From Gemmatimonadaceae bacterium (GTDB lineage Bacteria > Gemmatimonadota > Gemmatimonadetes > Gemmatimonadales > Gemmatimonadaceae), in NCBI GenBank assembly GCA_025451425.1, contig JANWKK010000215.1, positions 1 through 14,856 on the forward strand: a DNA stretch of 14,856 bases, read 5' to 3'. Numbering within the stretch: position 1 is the stretch's first letter; each line of letters starts with the position of its first letter. Shown piece by piece: positions 13,894-14,856 of this stretch. Made by a program: the position numbers and the translations under genes. The notes below the pieces were generated by a model that was not told the origin of the DNA, made no database searches, and saw only the letters and a list, made by a program, of their open reading frames with translations.

Positions 13894-13939
13894 CCGAGAG
13901 TCAGCTTGGTGGTGCATGAGCGCTCGACGTTGGCGTCGG

Positions 13940-13969
13940 ATCATACGCGACGGCGCCGGTGACTCGCCA
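13940..13969 (-). promoter_or_regulatory. candidate promoter for the lipoprotein-cyclophilin-permease-TonB operon
   Basis: On the minus strand the -10-like TATGAT (13940-13945, one mismatch to TATAAT) follows a weak -35 TGGCGA (13964-13969) with an 18-base spacer. It lies just after the terminator of the upstream gene and about 45 bases before the lipoprotein start. The -10 is good and the -35 poor. Confidence 0.35.
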
Positions 13970-13981
13970 GGGTCGCGACGC

Positions 13982-14014
13982 CAGAAAGCCCCGAGCGTCA
14001 CTCCGCTCGGGGCT
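13982..14014 (-). terminator. intrinsic terminator of the histone-H1-like gene
   Basis: AGCCCCGAGCG at 13987-13997 pairs perfectly with CGCTCGGGGCT at 14004-14014 around a 6-base loop, giving an 11-bp GC-rich stem. On the minus strand it is followed by TTTCT (overlapping the stem end). It begins 28 bases after the stop of the minus-strand gene at 14043. It has no T-tract in the plus direction, so it acts on the minus strand. Confidence 0.82.
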
Positions 14015-14042
14015 CGTCAGGCATAAGTCTCAGGTCGTCTTT

Positions 14043-14570
14043 CTAATGCTTGCGACCCTTCGCTTTTCGCTCTCGCGCCGCCGCCTGCTTTCTCGGTGCC
14101 TTGGGTTTCTTGGCGGATCCTTTTCGCGCCGCCGGTGCGGCGGCACGCCGGGTTGGCTTCACGGCCGAAACGGCTTTGGCTGTAGCAGTCTTCTTCTCCG
14201 CAGCGCGCTTCGGTGTCGGACGTACCGACGTTCGAGCGGTCGGCGCCTTGGCCGTCGTGCTGGTCTTGGCCGCAACACTCGCCGTGGCCGTAACCTTTTC
14301 AACGCCCTTTACCGGTGACGGCTTCGTCGTCTTGAGTACCAGCTTGCCAGGTGCGGCAACCGGTGCCGGCGGAGGACTCGGGGGAGCAGCAGCGGCAGCA
14401 TTCGTGCTTCCCTTCGGGCGCCCGCCCTTTCGGGCCAACTGCGCGTCGGCAAGCATTTTACGAAAGGCTTCTTGGGCTTCTGCCATGAGCTGAACGTGCG
14501 AAACGCGGCGCTCCCGAAGCGCCTTGTCCTTTTCAGCCCGATATATCGCTAGCGCAGTCGTCGCATCCAT
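14043..14570 (-). CDS. histone-H1-like Lys/Ala-rich DNA-binding protein with AT-hook-like motif
   Basis: This 175-residue protein has two parts. Residues 1-47 form a charged amphipathic helix region (AIYRAEKDKALRERRVSHVQLMAEAQEAFRK is predicted helical from about 8 to 37). Next comes an AT-hook-like core KGGRPKGST (48-56), and residues 57-175 are low-complexity Ala/Lys/Pro/Thr sequence rich in KK, KA and RK steps, like eukaryotic H1 tails and bacterial Hc1/H1-like proteins. It is likely a nucleoid-associated protein that binds DNA non-specifically and perhaps AT-rich minor grooves. The start is the ATG at 14568-14570; a TTG two codons earlier is less likely. No Shine-Dalgarno is visible. A strong terminator follows, so it is monocistronic. 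Confidence 0.8.
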   Translation of the reverse strand: MDATTALAIYRAEKDKALRERRVSHVQLMAEAQEAFRKMLADAQLARKGGRPKGSTNAAAAAPPSPPPAPVAAPGKLVLKTTKPSPVKGVEKVTATASVAAKTSTTAKAPTARTSVRPTPKRAAEKKTATAKAVSAVKPTRRAAAPAARKGSAKKPKAPRKQAAARERKAKGRKH

Positions 14571-14790
14571 TGTCAATGTGTGGAGGGGTTCGACGATCTC
14601 GACCGGGAACGCCTAAATCTAGTCGAGAACGTGCTTTCGGACAGAGGCGAAATGCGCCCGATGACTGAAAGGATCGGACAAATGGCTGTCGCCTGAAGGG
14701 TGCGTCAGTTGAGGCGCTAGCCACGACGCGGCGTGCAGCACATCGAAGAGTTGCTCGGACAATCACTTGCGACGATCTACCGAGACGATA
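14571..14790. other. 220-bp non-coding stretch upstream of the H1-like gene
   Basis: I see no gene here. On the minus strand a TAGATT hexamer (around 14617-14622) could be a -10 for the H1-like gene, without a convincing -35. A TTGACA sequence abuts the H1-like ATG itself and is too close to serve that gene as a -35. Confidence 0.35.
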
Positions 14791-14856
14791 TTAGTCTGCT
14801 CTTGCCGGCATAACCTGCTCGAACGGCGACATCAGCTGCTTCGTCGCACGCTCGAG
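14791..14856 (-). CDS. possible 3' end of an unrecognised gene (partial, enters from right edge)
   Basis: The minus strand from the right edge reads 21 codons to a TAA at 14791-14793 (LERATKQLMSPF...PARAD). This looks like an amphipathic protein C-terminus, but a second minus frame (RACDEAADVAVRAGYAGKS...) is also open over most of this stretch. At this length either could be chance, so the call is tentative. Confidence 0.25.
   Translation of the reverse strand, partial: LERATKQLMSPFEQVMPARAD

Noticed and set aside
1..14856. Mobile element, phage, CRISPR array, tRNA or rRNA
   Set aside because: I saw no terminal repeats, integrase or transposase motifs, spaced direct repeats, cloverleaf or rRNA-like stretches. 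Gene style looks uniform across the window.

Overview
The window is high-GC DNA (by eye a little over 60 % G+C) from an aerobic, diderm, chromosomal background. It reads as ordinary chromosome with a dense gene layout, not as a mobile element: I see no transposase, integrase, phage gene, CRISPR array, tRNA or rRNA. The protein set fits a Gemmatimonadota-like soil or water bacterium: an HPN-type serine/threonine kinase with an exported tail, TonB-like proteins, periplasmic lipoproteins, and a mycobacterial-type succinate dehydrogenase with one large membrane anchor. The phylum is an inference from protein style and was not tested.

Layout, left to right. (1) 1-267 holds the tail of an unrecognised plus-strand gene that runs in from outside. 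(2) 245-5328 is a minus-strand signalling block: a membrane histidine kinase, then a membrane-spanning Ser/Thr kinase-like protein with degenerate catalytic motifs, whose stop overlaps (ATGA) the start of a secreted jelly-roll protein. (3) 5536-5982 is a plus-strand MscL-type mechanosensitive channel with a C-terminal zinc ribbon, divergent from the histidine kinase. (4) 6017-10071 (minus) is the succinate dehydrogenase operon sdhC-sdhA-sdhB followed by a TPR-like gene, with a TTGACA -35-like element upstream of sdhC. (5) 10270-13893 (minus) is a four-gene chain in which every junction is an ATGA overlap: lipoprotein, cyclophilin-type lipoprotein, APC-family permease, TonB-C-domain protein. 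(6) 14043-14570 (minus) is a histone-H1-like Lys/Ala-rich DNA-binding protein with its own clear intrinsic terminator. (7) The right edge may hold the last codons of another minus-strand gene.

The strongest unexplained signal is an octamer, CGTTAGGC (reverse complement GCCTAACG), found eight times by reading both strands. A rough composition-based expectation is below one. It lies in genes and between genes, in both orientations. Inside genes it is read in different frames, sometimes through codons that look rare here (TTA Leu, AGG Arg), and in one case its TAG is the stop codon of mscL. This suggests selection on the DNA word and not on the protein. Other points of note are an SdhC anchor with a Cys/His set compatible with the Rieske-type centre reported for mycobacterial Sdh1, a potential G-quadruplex filling the sdhC-sdhA gap, a kinase with altered HRD-N and DFG motifs, and the MscL-zinc ribbon architecture.
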